Assembly (NCBI GenBank): GCA_030524475.1
Contig: JAUNGO010000022.1
Coordinates: 1-34,092, forward strand
Reading direction: 5' to 3'
DNA from: Eggerthellaceae bacterium
GTDB taxonomy: Bacteria > Actinomycetota > Coriobacteriia > Coriobacteriales > Eggerthellaceae
Length of the DNA stretch: 34,092 nucleotides
Shown here: positions 15,122 through 23,160 of the stretch, piece after piece
Numbering within the stretch: position 1 is the stretch's first letter
How the letters are laid out: every line of letters begins with the position of its first letter
Translations under genes and position numbers: made by a program
The notes under the pieces: model-generated
The model's database searches: none
Told to the model about the DNA's origin: nothing
Seen by the model: only the letters and a program-made list of their open reading frames with translations

Positions 15122-16072
15122 TTAAACCTCCTCCCACGCGGCGTCCGGCGTGCGCAGCGCCGGCACGCCGGCGGCAAACGCCTTCGCGTCCATCGGTTTT
15201 TTCCCGTCGGGCTTGACGGCGAGCACCTCAAGCGCCCCTTCCGCACACCCCAAGTACAGGCGCTTCTGCACGAAGGCAGCCTGCCCCGCACGCAGCGCGC
15301 GCGCAGGCTCGCTCCCCTCGTCGGCGACGCACGCGCGCGCCTCGAGCACCGTGACCGCGCGCCCCGCGATCGACGCGCGCGACGGGTGCGCCTCGCCCGA
15401 CGCCTGCACGCGCCGCGCGTTTTCCGCAGCCGACGCCGAAGGCGCGACGTTGAGCTCGCCCTTCGCGATCTTCTCGGCGTAGGTGACGCGCGACTCGTCC
15501 TGCCGCGTCCATTTCGCCGCGCCCGCCTCCACGTGCGCAAGCGCCGTGATGAGGGCGCGCGCGCCCAGGTTGGCAAGCTCGTCGGTCAGCTCGGCGGCGC
15601 TCTTGTCGCCCACGAACGTCGAGCGGCTCACGCAGAAGTCGCCCGTGTCGAGGCCCTCCTCCATGCGCATGATGCACACGCCCGCCTCCTCGTCGCCCGC
15701 CAAAATGGCGCGCTCGACCGGAGCCGCGCCGCGCCAACGCGGCAGAAGCGAGCCGTGCACGTTCAGGCAGCCGAAACGCGGGATGTCGAGCACCTCGCGC
15801 GGGAGGATGGCGCCGTACGCCGCCACGCATATCGCGTCGGGCTCAAGCGCGGCGAGCGCTGTTTGCTCGCCCGAGTCGCGCAGCGTGCGCGGCGTGAACA
15901 CCTCAAGACCCAGCTCGCAAGCCAGTTCCTTCACCGGCGAGGCCGAAAGCTCTCGCCCGCGCCCGCGCACCGCGTCGGGGCGCGTGTACACGCCCACCAC
16001 GTCGTGGCAGCGCGCCAACTCGTCGAGCACCGTCGCCGCGAACGACGGCGTGCCCATGAACACTACGCGCAT
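15122..16072 (-). CDS. fmt: methionyl-tRNA formyltransferase
   Basis: The 316-residue enzyme formylates initiator Met-tRNA using 10-formyl-tetrahydrofolate. The N-terminal domain begins MRVVFMGTPSFAATVL and holds the catalytic LNVHGSLLPRWRGAAPVERAI segment (the family's N-x-H-x-S-L-L-P motif) and GLDTGD. The C-terminal tRNA-binding domain covers about 205-310. Length is normal. The ATG at 16070-16072 overlaps the end of def by 10 bases, so the two are translationally coupled, and rsmB follows five bases after its stop. This def-fmt-rsmB order is the common one. Confidence 0.95.
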   Translation of the reverse strand: MRVVFMGTPSFAATVLDELARCHDVVGVYTRPDAVRGRGRELSASPVKELACELGLEVFTPRTLRDSGEQTALAALEPDAICVAAYGAILPREVLDIPRFGCLNVHGSLLPRWRGAAPVERAILAGDEEAGVCIMRMEEGLDTGDFCVSRSTFVGDKSAAELTDELANLGARALITALAHVEAGAAKWTRQDESRVTYAEKIAKGELNVAPSASAAENARRVQASGEAHPSRASIAGRAVTVLEARACVADEGSEPARALRAGQAAFVQKRLYLGCAEGALEVLAVKPDGKKPMDAKAFAAGVPALRTPDAAWEEV

Positions 16073-16620
16073 GCCGCGCCCACCTCGATCGACGTGTCGC
16101 CGGGGCGCGCGCCCTTCGCCTTCGCCTCGTCGTAGGCGCGCAAGGCCTCGATGCGCGTGGCGGCATCGCAGCTCTCGAACAGCGTGCGGCCGTTCAGGTG
16201 GTCGATCTCGTGCTGCAGGCAGCGCCCGAGCAGCCCGTCGCCCTCGATTTCCCACAACTCCCCGTCCAGGTCGTAGTAGCGCACGCGCGCCCACGGCTGG
16301 CGCGTGATGGGCACGTTCACGCCGGGGCACGACAGGCAGCCCTCCCCCGCCGTCTCGGGCTCACCCTTAAGCTCCATGATCTCGGGGTTCACGAGCACGA
16401 GCGGGTCTTGCGTGGACTTGTCGGCAGGGTCGTAGTCCACGTCGATGACTACCAGACGCTTCGTGATGCCAACCTGCGGGGCCGCGATGCCGCACCCGTC
16501 GCTTTTGTACATGAGGTGCGCCATCTGCTTCGACAGGCGCACGAGCTCGCGGTCGCCCGGCGTGCACGGCTCGCACACCGTGGCGAGGATCGGGTCGGGG
16601 GAAGTCACGATTTTCAACAT
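16063..16620 (-). CDS. def: peptide deformylase
   Basis: The 185-residue metalloenzyme removes the formyl group from nascent proteins. All three family motifs are present: GCGIAAPQVG (about residues 43-52), EGCLSCPGV with the metal-binding Cys (about 92), and QHEIDHLNG with the two His ligands and catalytic Glu. I chose the ATG at 16618-16620 (MLKIVTSPDPIL); AGGAC lies about 11 bases upstream. The frame extends further but that stretch is not def-like. It is the first gene of the def-fmt-rsmB unit, whose leader shares the 187-base gap with the 3' end of dnaG. Confidence 0.95.
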   Translation of the reverse strand: MLKIVTSPDPILATVCEPCTPGDRELVRLSKQMAHLMYKSDGCGIAAPQVGITKRLVVIDVDYDPADKSTQDPLVLVNPEIMELKGEPETAGEGCLSCPGVNVPITRQPWARVRYYDLDGELWEIEGDGLLGRCLQHEIDHLNGRTLFESCDAATRIEALRAYDEAKAKGARPGDTSIEVGAACA

Positions 16621-16711
16621 ATATACACCACGTCCTAACTGCGGTTTTACGACGAAAAACAGTCGATGGCTATTTTCGGCGTTAAGGCGGAAACTGTCTA
16701 GCGCGCGCAGG

Positions 16712-16734
16712 AAAAATCTAGGGAAACCTAGATT
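16712..16734 (-). terminator. terminator after dnaG
   Basis: Perfect 8-base arms AATCTAGG (16715-16722) and CCTAGATT (16727-16734) enclose a four-base loop. On the minus strand the stem runs into TTTTTCC. It is AU-rich for this genome but sits about 75 bases past the dnaG stop codon, before the def leader. Confidence 0.6.
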
Positions 16735-16745
16735 GCGCCCTCCGC

Positions 16746-16823
16746 GAGCGGGCGGTTGCGCCGCGCGCACGTACGCCTTCGAGCGGGCGGCTTGCGCCCC
16801 CGACGCCTTACGCGAGCGGGCGG
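16746..16823. repeat. three degenerate ~34-base tandem repeats
   Basis: GAGCGGGCGG occurs at 16746-16755, 16781-16790 and 16814-16823, each followed by (T)TGCGCC, giving spacings of 35 and 33 bases. ACGCCTT precedes the second and third copies. The third copy lies in the 3' end of dnaG and encodes its last residues. Confidence 0.6.
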
Positions 16824-18739
16824 TGCGCCGCGCGGCGCGCGGTAATGTCTTTCTGCGTTTCCACCAGCGTGTTGAACAGAATGCCTGCCTCCTCAGGAGA
16901 GGTGCCCTGCGCGTCGGCGAGCCGCGCCTTCATGGTTGCCACCGCCTCCTCGGCGTCTCCCAAGCTCAGCTCTTCGGCCAGGTAGGCGCACACCTGCTCA
17001 GGCGTTGACCCCTCGCGCGGCACGGCGCTCGTGAGCACGCTCGCAGCGCCCCGGCGCGCCGCCTCGGCGTTCGCTATCACGGTCGCGGCGCTTGCGGCGG
17101 GGTCTTCCACGAGCGTTTGCAGCATTGAGGTTGCCAGCGCCTCGTGCACCTTGCTGTGCCAGCCCGTGCCCGCAAGAGCGTCTGCGTGCTCAAGCGCCAG
17201 CAGCGGGTGCTGCGCGAGCACGCTTAAGAACTCGCGCTCGAACAGCAGGCGGTTGCGCTCGACGGCGGGCAGGCTGCGGAAGCGCTGCGCGTTGCTCATG
17301 CGCGCGCCGGCTTGCCCGTCGGGGCGCGCGTCAAGCGGCTCTTGGGCGCCGGGCGCGCCCGCAGACGCAGGCGCGGCGGCGTCGTGCGAGGGAGCATCGT
17401 CGCGCGCGGCGCGCGGCGGCGCGAGGCGCGCCAGCTGCTCCAGCACGTCGGACTCGCGCATGCGCACGCGCGCGGCGATCTGCACGGCGTAGTCCTTCGC
17501 CAAAAGCGAGTCCTTGATGGGCGCGAGCACCGAAAGCGCGTCGGCGAGAGCCCGCGTGCGCCCCTCGGCCGTGCCCAGGTCGTGCGCCGCGAGCCTGCGC
17601 TCGATGCCGTACTTGAGCAGCGGCTGCGCGTTGTCGAGCAGCTCGCGCAGCGCGTCTGCCCCGCGCACCGCCACGAACTCCGCGGGGTCGAGGTTGTCGG
17701 GCAAGGTGACGGCGCACAGCTCGATCTTGTTTTTGCCCGCCTCGGGCGTCATCGAGCCGTCGATGAACTGCAGCGCGCGGTCGGCGGCGCGCTGGCCCGC
17801 GGCGTCGCCGTCGAACAGGTACACGATGCGCTTGCTCGCGTGGCGCGAGAGCACGCGGATGTGGCGCATCGTGAGCGCCGTGCCCAGCGTTGCCACCGCG
17901 TTCTGCACGCCCGCCTCGTGCAGCGCGATCACGTCGGTGTAGCCTTCCACCACCACGGCGATGCCCGTCGACGCCATGGCGGTCTTCGCCTTGTCGAGCC
18001 CGTAGAGCACCTGCGACTTGTAGAAGATGGGCGTCTCCTGCGAGTTGAGGTACTTCGGCTCGCCCTGCCCGATCACGCGCCCGCCGAACGCGATGCACTC
18101 GCCCTGCACGTCGAAGATGGGAAACATCACGCGGTTATAGAAGCGGTCGCGCAGACGCCCGTCGTTCCCGCGCGACACCACGTTCGCCTCCACCATGTCC
18201 TCGGCCGAGAACTTACGCGCCGACAGGTGCCGCAAAAGCGCGCCGTGCCCGGGCGCGTACCCGAGGCACCACCGCTTGGGAACCTCGCCGCCCAAACCGC
18301 GCCCCGCCAGGTAGCTGCGCGCCGAGGCCGCCCCCGCCTCGCGGCTGCGCATGAGCTGCGTGTGGTAGAACTCGGCCGTCGCCGCGCAAATCTCGCGCAG
18401 CCGCGCCTTCTTGCTCGACGACGCGCCGCGCCCGCCCGTCTGCGTGATCTCGACATGCCCGCGCTCCGCCAGCCTACGCACCGCCTCGGGGAAGGTGAGG
18501 TCCTCGGTTTTCATGACGAAGCCGAACACGTCGCCGCCTTCGCCGCAGCCGAAGCAGTGCCACAGCTGCAGCGCCGGGTCGATCTTAAACGACGGCGTCT
18601 TCTCGTTGTGAAGCGGGCAGCAGCACCAAAAGTCGCGCCCCTTTTGCTTCACGGGCACGCGCTCGCCGATGACCGCCACGATGTCGTTCGCGTCGCGGAC
18701 GCGCTGGATGTCCTCGTCGCTGATGAAGCCTTCCGCCAT
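16808..18739 (-). CDS. dnaG: DNA primase
   Basis: The 643-residue primase makes RNA primers at the replication fork. The N-terminal zinc-binding domain shows CPLHNEKTPSF and WHCFGCGEGGDVF (about residues 41-75). The catalytic core has the TOPRIM motifs VVVEGYTDVIALHEAG (about 263) and YLFDGDAAGQRAA (about 312). From about 440 on, a linker rich in Ala/Pro/Asp precedes the poorly conserved helicase-binding domain. The ATG at 18737-18739 is preferred over a GTG two codons upstream. It follows the membrane-protein gene by nine bases. The extreme C-terminus (HRPLA) is encoded by a unit of a short tandem repeat, so those residues may be incidental. Confidence 0.95.
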   Translation of the reverse strand: MAEGFISDEDIQRVRDANDIVAVIGERVPVKQKGRDFWCCCPLHNEKTPSFKIDPALQLWHCFGCGEGGDVFGFVMKTEDLTFPEAVRRLAERGHVEITQTGGRGASSSKKARLREICAATAEFYHTQLMRSREAGAASARSYLAGRGLGGEVPKRWCLGYAPGHGALLRHLSARKFSAEDMVEANVVSRGNDGRLRDRFYNRVMFPIFDVQGECIAFGGRVIGQGEPKYLNSQETPIFYKSQVLYGLDKAKTAMASTGIAVVVEGYTDVIALHEAGVQNAVATLGTALTMRHIRVLSRHASKRIVYLFDGDAAGQRAADRALQFIDGSMTPEAGKNKIELCAVTLPDNLDPAEFVAVRGADALRELLDNAQPLLKYGIERRLAAHDLGTAEGRTRALADALSVLAPIKDSLLAKDYAVQIAARVRMRESDVLEQLARLAPPRAARDDAPSHDAAAPASAGAPGAQEPLDARPDGQAGARMSNAQRFRSLPAVERNRLLFEREFLSVLAQHPLLALEHADALAGTGWHSKVHEALATSMLQTLVEDPAASAATVIANAEAARRGAASVLTSAVPREGSTPEQVCAYLAEELSLGDAEEAVATMKARLADAQGTSPEEAGILFNTLVETQKDITARRAAHRPLA

Positions 18740-18748
18740 GCGCACCGC

Positions 18749-19558
18749 CTACCTGCGCCCTAAGCGTGCGCCGCGCTTGGCGGACCTGCCCGACTTCGCG
18801 GGTTTGTCCGGCGCGGCGGCGTCGCCCTCGTCGGTCCTCCCGTATGACTTGGAGCGCTCGTCGAGGTCGTCGGCGCGCTTCTTCATGTGCTCGCGCAGGT
18901 TCTCGGCCGCCTCCGCGTCGGCGATGCGGTCGGCGGGCGGCTTCCACGCCTGGTCGCACAGCGGGTCAAAGGCGCGCGCGGCGGCCGACTTCGCCGAAAC
19001 CTTGATGACGTTGACGTGCCCGTCCTCGAACTCGCGCGCGTAGGTGCGCACCAGCGGCATCCACGCCACGGCGGCCGAGGCGCCCAGCGTGCCCGCCACC
19101 ATCGTGAGCGCGTTTACCATGTCGACGCCCGCCCCCGCTGCCATGCCGACAATCGTTGCCAAAACCGCCGCCGCCATGTAGCCGAACAGCGCGTACGCGA
19201 ACGCGCGCACCACGCCCGCGTCGGCCTGCGTGAGGCAGCACGCCGCCACCGTCACGCACAGGATGTCGAGGCTTACCGGCACCACCGACACCAGGCTGAG
19301 CACGCCGAACAGGCAAAGCGCCCCGATGACGACCGTGATGGCGAAGGTGACGAGGAACGCCTGCGGGAACTTCGCGGAAAAGGGCAGGTCCTCGAAGGTG
19401 TCGAGGCGCTTTGTGCGCACGAGGCGGCCATGCGGGGCGCGCAGCCCCCCGCGCTTGGCGGGACGCCCAAGCCCCGCGAACTCGCCGTTTTTCTGGAACA
19501 GGAGCCCCACCGCGCCTACCGCCAGCACGATTACCGCAAAAATGGTAAAACCCGCCAT
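18749..19558 (-). CDS. membrane protein of unknown function upstream of dnaG
   Basis: I do not recognise this 269-residue protein. It has an N-terminal membrane helix (FTIFAVIVLAVGAVGLLF, residues 4-21), a basic loop to about 65, then about four further hydrophobic segments (roughly 68-93, 96-118, 120-145, 148-170). The C-terminal third is soluble and charged, with a helical stretch rich in Ala/Glu/Arg and a very basic end (KPAKSGRSAKRGARLGRR). The ATG at 19556-19558 has AGGAAGG upstream. It precedes dnaG by nine bases, so they share a transcript, and it is divergent from the dGTPase gene. Confidence 0.75.
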   Translation of the reverse strand: MAGFTIFAVIVLAVGAVGLLFQKNGEFAGLGRPAKRGGLRAPHGRLVRTKRLDTFEDLPFSAKFPQAFLVTFAITVVIGALCLFGVLSLVSVVPVSLDILCVTVAACCLTQADAGVVRAFAYALFGYMAAAVLATIVGMAAGAGVDMVNALTMVAGTLGASAAVAWMPLVRTYAREFEDGHVNVIKVSAKSAAARAFDPLCDQAWKPPADRIADAEAAENLREHMKKRADDLDERSKSYGRTDEGDAAAPDKPAKSGRSAKRGARLGRR

Positions 19559-19701
19559 GTCCGCCTTCCTGTTTGCGACCGCCGCCGACCGGGCGGCGCG
19601 CCCCAAGCCCCGCCGAGGTGACTCGAAGGCCGCACCGCCGACGGCTTCGCCGCATCTTCGTCAATTTCTGACTATGATAGCCGAAAAACGCGCCGCACAG
19701 A

Positions 19702-19707
19702 TACAAT
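19702..19707 (+). promoter_or_regulatory. possible -10 element for the dGTPase-family gene
   Basis: TACAAT matches the -10 consensus at five of six positions and lies 60 bases before the start codon, in the 209-base divergent gap 19559-19767. No convincing -35 hexamer stands at the right distance, so the call is tentative. Confidence 0.25.
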
Positions 19708-19767
19708 AGGGTCAAAACACCTTACGCGCGCCGGGCCGCCGAGCTGTGCGCGAGAAAGGAACCACGT

Positions 19768-20997
19768 ATGCCCACCACCGCACGCTCCATCCCCTACCTG
19801 ACGCTCGACCCTGAAATCGAGGCCGCCATCCGCGCAGACCGCGCCGCCGGGCGCGCGCACCCGCTGCGCTTCGACGATAAGGGCGTGGTGCGCCGCGAAG
19901 ACAACCCGCACGATGAGGCCACGCTCACGCGCCCCGCCTTCGCGCGCGACATCGAGAAGATCTTGAACGTGCCCGCCTACAACCGCTACGCGGGGAAAAC
20001 GCAGGTGTTCAGCTTCGTGGAGAACGACGACATCTGCCGCCGCGGCCTGCACGTGCAGTTGGTCAGCCGCGTCGCGCGCGGCATCGGGTCGCTTTTGGGG
20101 CTGAACTGCGAGCTCATCGAGGCCATAGCGCTCGGGCACGACGTGGGGCACACGCCGTTCGGACACGCCGGAGAGCGGTTCCTCTCGCAGTGCTACCACG
20201 CGCGCACCGGGCGCTACTTCAACCACAACGTGCATTCCGTGCGCGTGCTCGACGCGCTGTACCGCCGCAACGTGTCGCTGCAGACGCTCGACGGCGTGCT
20301 GTGCCACAACGGCGAGTTCTGCTGCCAAACGCTCGGGCGCGGCAACTGCGCCACGTTTGAGCAGCTCGACGCGCTCGTGGAGGCGTGCAACGTCGACGAG
20401 TCGGCCATCGGGCACTTGCGCCCTTCCACGCTTGAGGGCTGCGTGGTGCGCGTGGCCGACATGATCGCGTACGTGGGCAAAGACCGCGCCGACGCGATCA
20501 AGATGGGCGTGCTGCCCTCGCTTTCCGCGTTCGACAGCGACGTGATCGGCACCGACAACGCGCGCATCATCAACAACCTCACCTGCGACATCGTGAACAT
20601 GAGCTACGGGCGCGACTGCATACGCATGAGCGAGGCGGTGTTTTCCGACCTCAAGCGCGCGAAGGCGCAAAACTACGAGCTCATCTACGCGAAGGAAGGC
20701 ATGGTGGACGGCGCGGAGAACGTCGTGGAGGAAATGTTCGAGGATATGTACGCGCGCCTTTTGGACGACTTGGCGCGCGGCGACGAGAGCTCGCCGGTGT
20801 ACAAGCACCACGTGCGCTCGCTTACGGCAACCTCGCGCACGGTGCACGCCGACGAGTACCTGGCGCAAGACCCCAACCTCGTGGTGGTCGACTACATCGC
20901 CTCGATGACCGACAGCTACTTCATGACTCTCTACGCGCACCTGTTCCCCAAAAGCGAAAAGCGCATCATGACCCGAGACTACTGCTGGGACCTGTGA
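19768..20997 (+). CDS. dgt: dGTPase-family HD-domain deoxynucleotide triphosphohydrolase
   Basis: The 409-residue protein would hydrolyse dNTPs to nucleosides and triphosphate. The HD-domain metal site is visible as RGLHVQLVSRVAR (first His), then ALGHDVGHTPFGHAGE (His-Asp and following His, about residues 121-136), and VVRVADMIAYVGKD with the last Asp (about 227-240). HNGEF near 188 is also typical. The ATG has AAAGGAACCACGT upstream. Length falls within the family range. It is the only plus-strand gene here apart from the next one, and is divergent from the dnaG unit; dgt-like genes often neighbour dnaG in Gram-positive bacteria. Confidence 0.88.
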   Translation: MPTTARSIPYLTLDPEIEAAIRADRAAGRAHPLRFDDKGVVRREDNPHDEATLTRPAFARDIEKILNVPAYNRYAGKTQVFSFVENDDICRRGLHVQLVSRVARGIGSLLGLNCELIEAIALGHDVGHTPFGHAGERFLSQCYHARTGRYFNHNVHSVRVLDALYRRNVSLQTLDGVLCHNGEFCCQTLGRGNCATFEQLDALVEACNVDESAIGHLRPSTLEGCVVRVADMIAYVGKDRADAIKMGVLPSLSAFDSDVIGTDNARIINNLTCDIVNMSYGRDCIRMSEAVFSDLKRAKAQNYELIYAKEGMVDGAENVVEEMFEDMYARLLDDLARGDESSPVYKHHVRSLTATSRTVHADEYLAQDPNLVVVDYIASMTDSYFMTLYAHLFPKSEKRIMTRDYCWDL

Positions 20998-21088
20998 CGA
21001 AAGGACACGCTTTTCATGATTCACCGCTCACAGCAATGAAGTAACATACAAGTTGCCAACAAAACTCAGCGGAGAGAAAGGCGTAGTT

Positions 21089-21757
21089 ATGACAAGGAAG
21101 TTCTTCCCGGGCTGCAAAGTGAAGGCTCGCTATCCAGAGGCAAGCGAGTGGATTGCCCGGCAGGTGATGGAACGCGGGTATGCGGACGAGATTGTAGGGT
21201 GCTGCCGCACGGACCACCAAGCGCTTACGCCCAACGACACGGCGGTGTGCATCTGCAACAACTGCATGGCGATGATTGACGAAGACGCGAAAAACGGCTC
21301 GCTCGAAAACATCTGGGTCATTATAGACAACGACACGGAGTTTCCGCTGCCCGACTACTCGGGCCGTGTGATGGGAATCCAGGATTGCGGTCGCGCCTAT
21401 GACCGCACCGAAACGCAGGATGCCGTGCGCAGCCTCATGCGCAAGATGGGCATCGAGGTTGTCGAGCTGCCTGATACCCGCGAGAAGTCTGTTTTTTGCG
21501 GGCAGTCGTTTTGCAACGACGCGCCCGAGCAGGATGCCTCATTCGCACCCTGGCGCTATGGAGCAGACGCCAAGAAGCGCGGCATCTTTTCGGGAGACGA
21601 CGCCGACGTTATACAAACCAAGATGGAAAAGCATGCGGCGCAGATTCCCACCAAAGAAGTTTGCTGCTACTGCACCGCCTGCGATGCAGGACTCGAAGCT
21701 GGCGGTAAAGATGCCGTAAATATCCTGGAACTCGTCTCCGGAAAATTTCGAAACTGA
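21089..21757 (+). CDS. cysteine-rich HdrB-like (CCG-type) Fe-S protein
   Basis: The 222-residue protein has 14 cysteines in recurring groups: FPGC (about residue 9), VGCC (about 37), CICNNC (about 56-61), DCG (about 98), CGQSFC (about 136-141) and CCYCTAC (about 193-199). The PGC...GCC...CxxC spacing resembles the CCG domains of heterodisulfide reductase subunit B and glycolate/lactate-oxidase partner proteins, which bind unusual [4Fe-4S] clusters. It is shorter than HdrB and stands alone, without a flavin or ferredoxin partner nearby. GGAGAGAAAGG precedes the ATG at 21089-21091. It converges on the toxin gene with a 12-base gap. Family-level call only. Confidence 0.65.
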   Translation: MTRKFFPGCKVKARYPEASEWIARQVMERGYADEIVGCCRTDHQALTPNDTAVCICNNCMAMIDEDAKNGSLENIWVIIDNDTEFPLPDYSGRVMGIQDCGRAYDRTETQDAVRSLMRKMGIEVVELPDTREKSVFCGQSFCNDAPEQDASFAPWRYGADAKKRGIFSGDDADVIQTKMEKHAAQIPTKEVCCYCTACDAGLEAGGKDAVNILELVSGKFRN

Positions 21758-21769
21758 GAGCCTATCCTG

Positions 21770-22225
21770 CTAGAACTCAACTTCGTCGTAGGCGATGCCG
21801 AATTCGCTTTCCATCCAGGCAAAGAACTCGGCGCTGTCGCACACCTTCACCATTGTGCTTTCGAAATCCTTTTGATTGCGCGTGATGATGGCGTCGGCGC
21901 GCATGCGCAGAGCCGCTTCGAAAACAAGGGCGTCCTCGGGGTCTTTCCAGCGCGACGCGAGCATACGGTCGACTTCGCTCTCGCTTACTGGATGCACGCT
22001 CACAAACGTGCGCAACCCGCGCAACCGCTCAAGCACACCGGGCACAAGCGAGCGAGCGCCCCCGTCGGAAAGAATGTAGATCAGGTCGGTGACCTGCGAC
22101 GAGGTAATCCACAAGTCGAACTCGCCGACGCGCCCCGCAATCATAAGCAAGCGCGTTTTCTCGTAGAAAGGCTCACGGCGGTTGAGGTAGTCGACGACTA
22201 CGTTCGTGTCGAGCAGCAGCTTCAT
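21770..22225 (-). CDS. PIN-domain toxin (VapC-like ribonuclease)
   Basis: The roughly 151-residue protein starts MKLLLDTNVVVDYLNRREPF, giving the first PIN-domain acidic residue (LDTNV), followed by the acidic residues in WKDPEDALVFEAA (about 110) and ADAIITRNQKDF (about 127-138). These form the metal site of VapC-type endoribonucleases. The ATG at 22223-22225 puts the motif at the usual position; a GTG nine bases upstream, with AAGGGGG in front, is an alternative start. It begins 10 bases after the antitoxin stop, completing a two-gene type II toxin-antitoxin operon. RNA target unknown. Confidence 0.88.
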   Translation of the reverse strand: MKLLLDTNVVVDYLNRREPFYEKTRLLMIAGRVGEFDLWITSSQVTDLIYILSDGGARSLVPGVLERLRGLRTFVSVHPVSESEVDRMLASRWKDPEDALVFEAALRMRADAIITRNQKDFESTMVKVCDSAEFFAWMESEFGIAYDEVEF

Positions 22226-22235
22226 GCGCGCCACG

Positions 22236-22535
22236 CTACATCAGCCCCCTTGAGGCTAAACGCTCACGGCGAATGTCGCCCTTGCTCATGTGGTCGAACC
22301 GCGAAGAGCGTGACGCGGAAAGCGAGTCAACGAAGCGCGCCGCAGACGTCCACCGCGCCGAATCGGCAGCCGGCGCGTCGCCCTCCTTCAGAAAGACCGC
22401 GCTGCCCTCGTTCACCAAGCGATCGTACATAAGGTTGATAGCTTGCGACGCCGTAAGCCCCGCATCGCTCAAAACCCGCGCGCCGCGACTCTTCTTCGCA
22501 GCGTCCATGCGACCTGTCACCATTGCGTCTGCCAT
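22236..22535 (-). CDS. RelB/DinJ-like ribbon-helix-helix antitoxin
   Basis: The 99-residue protein begins MADAMVTGRMDAAKKSRGARVLSDAGLTASQAINLMYDRLV, read here only as its family pattern: a beta strand with MVTGRMD, then two helices with GLTASQAINL, the ribbon-helix-helix layout of RelB/DinJ antitoxins. The C-terminal half (about 50-99) would wrap the toxin. The ATG at 22533-22535 has AAAGGAGG upstream. It is the first gene of the pair, and a palindromic operator with promoter lies directly upstream (22556-22585), fitting autoregulation. RelB-type antitoxins normally pair with RelE-type toxins; pairing with a PIN toxin is a less common mix. Confidence 0.85.
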   Translation of the reverse strand: MADAMVTGRMDAAKKSRGARVLSDAGLTASQAINLMYDRLVNEGSAVFLKEGDAPAADSARWTSAARFVDSLSASRSSRFDHMSKGDIRRERLASRGLM

Positions 22536-22555
22536 TGTGCACCTCCTTTGCCGCA

Positions 22556-22585
22556 ATTGTACAACACATTTATGTACAACATCAA
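22556..22585 (-). promoter_or_regulatory. promoter and palindromic operator of the toxin-antitoxin pair
   Basis: On the minus strand TTGATG and TACAAT are 18 bases apart, matching the -35 and -10 consensus at four and five of six positions. Overlapping them at plus 22557-22579 is an inverted repeat, TTGTACA then nine bases then TGTACAA, each arm holding the GTAC palindrome. A ribbon-helix-helix antitoxin bound there would block RNA polymerase. Confidence 0.7.
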
Positions 22586-22610
22586 GAAGAATACCGAGAG
22601 CGGCAGAGGG

Positions 22611-22630
22611 GCAAACGACCTGTTCCTTTG

Positions 22631-22633
<3 letters not shown>
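22611..22633. repeat. REP-like short repeat, diverged copy
   Basis: GCAAACGACCTGTTCCTTTG followed by TCA is a diverged copy of the unit seen at 24671-24697, 24737-24762 and 25588-25612. It overlaps the stop codon of rnhA (22631-22633). Confidence 0.6.
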
Positions 22634-23110
<477 letters not shown>

Positions 23111-23160
23111 ATGTCTCTCTTTCGTTTCGTGAACGTGAAGGGTGAACGCGGTTATCACGC

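Noticed and set aside
19672..21024. Minus-strand open frame opposite the dGTPase-family gene
   Set aside because: Antisense shadow with His/Val/Arg-biased translation; the HD-domain motifs are on the plus strand.
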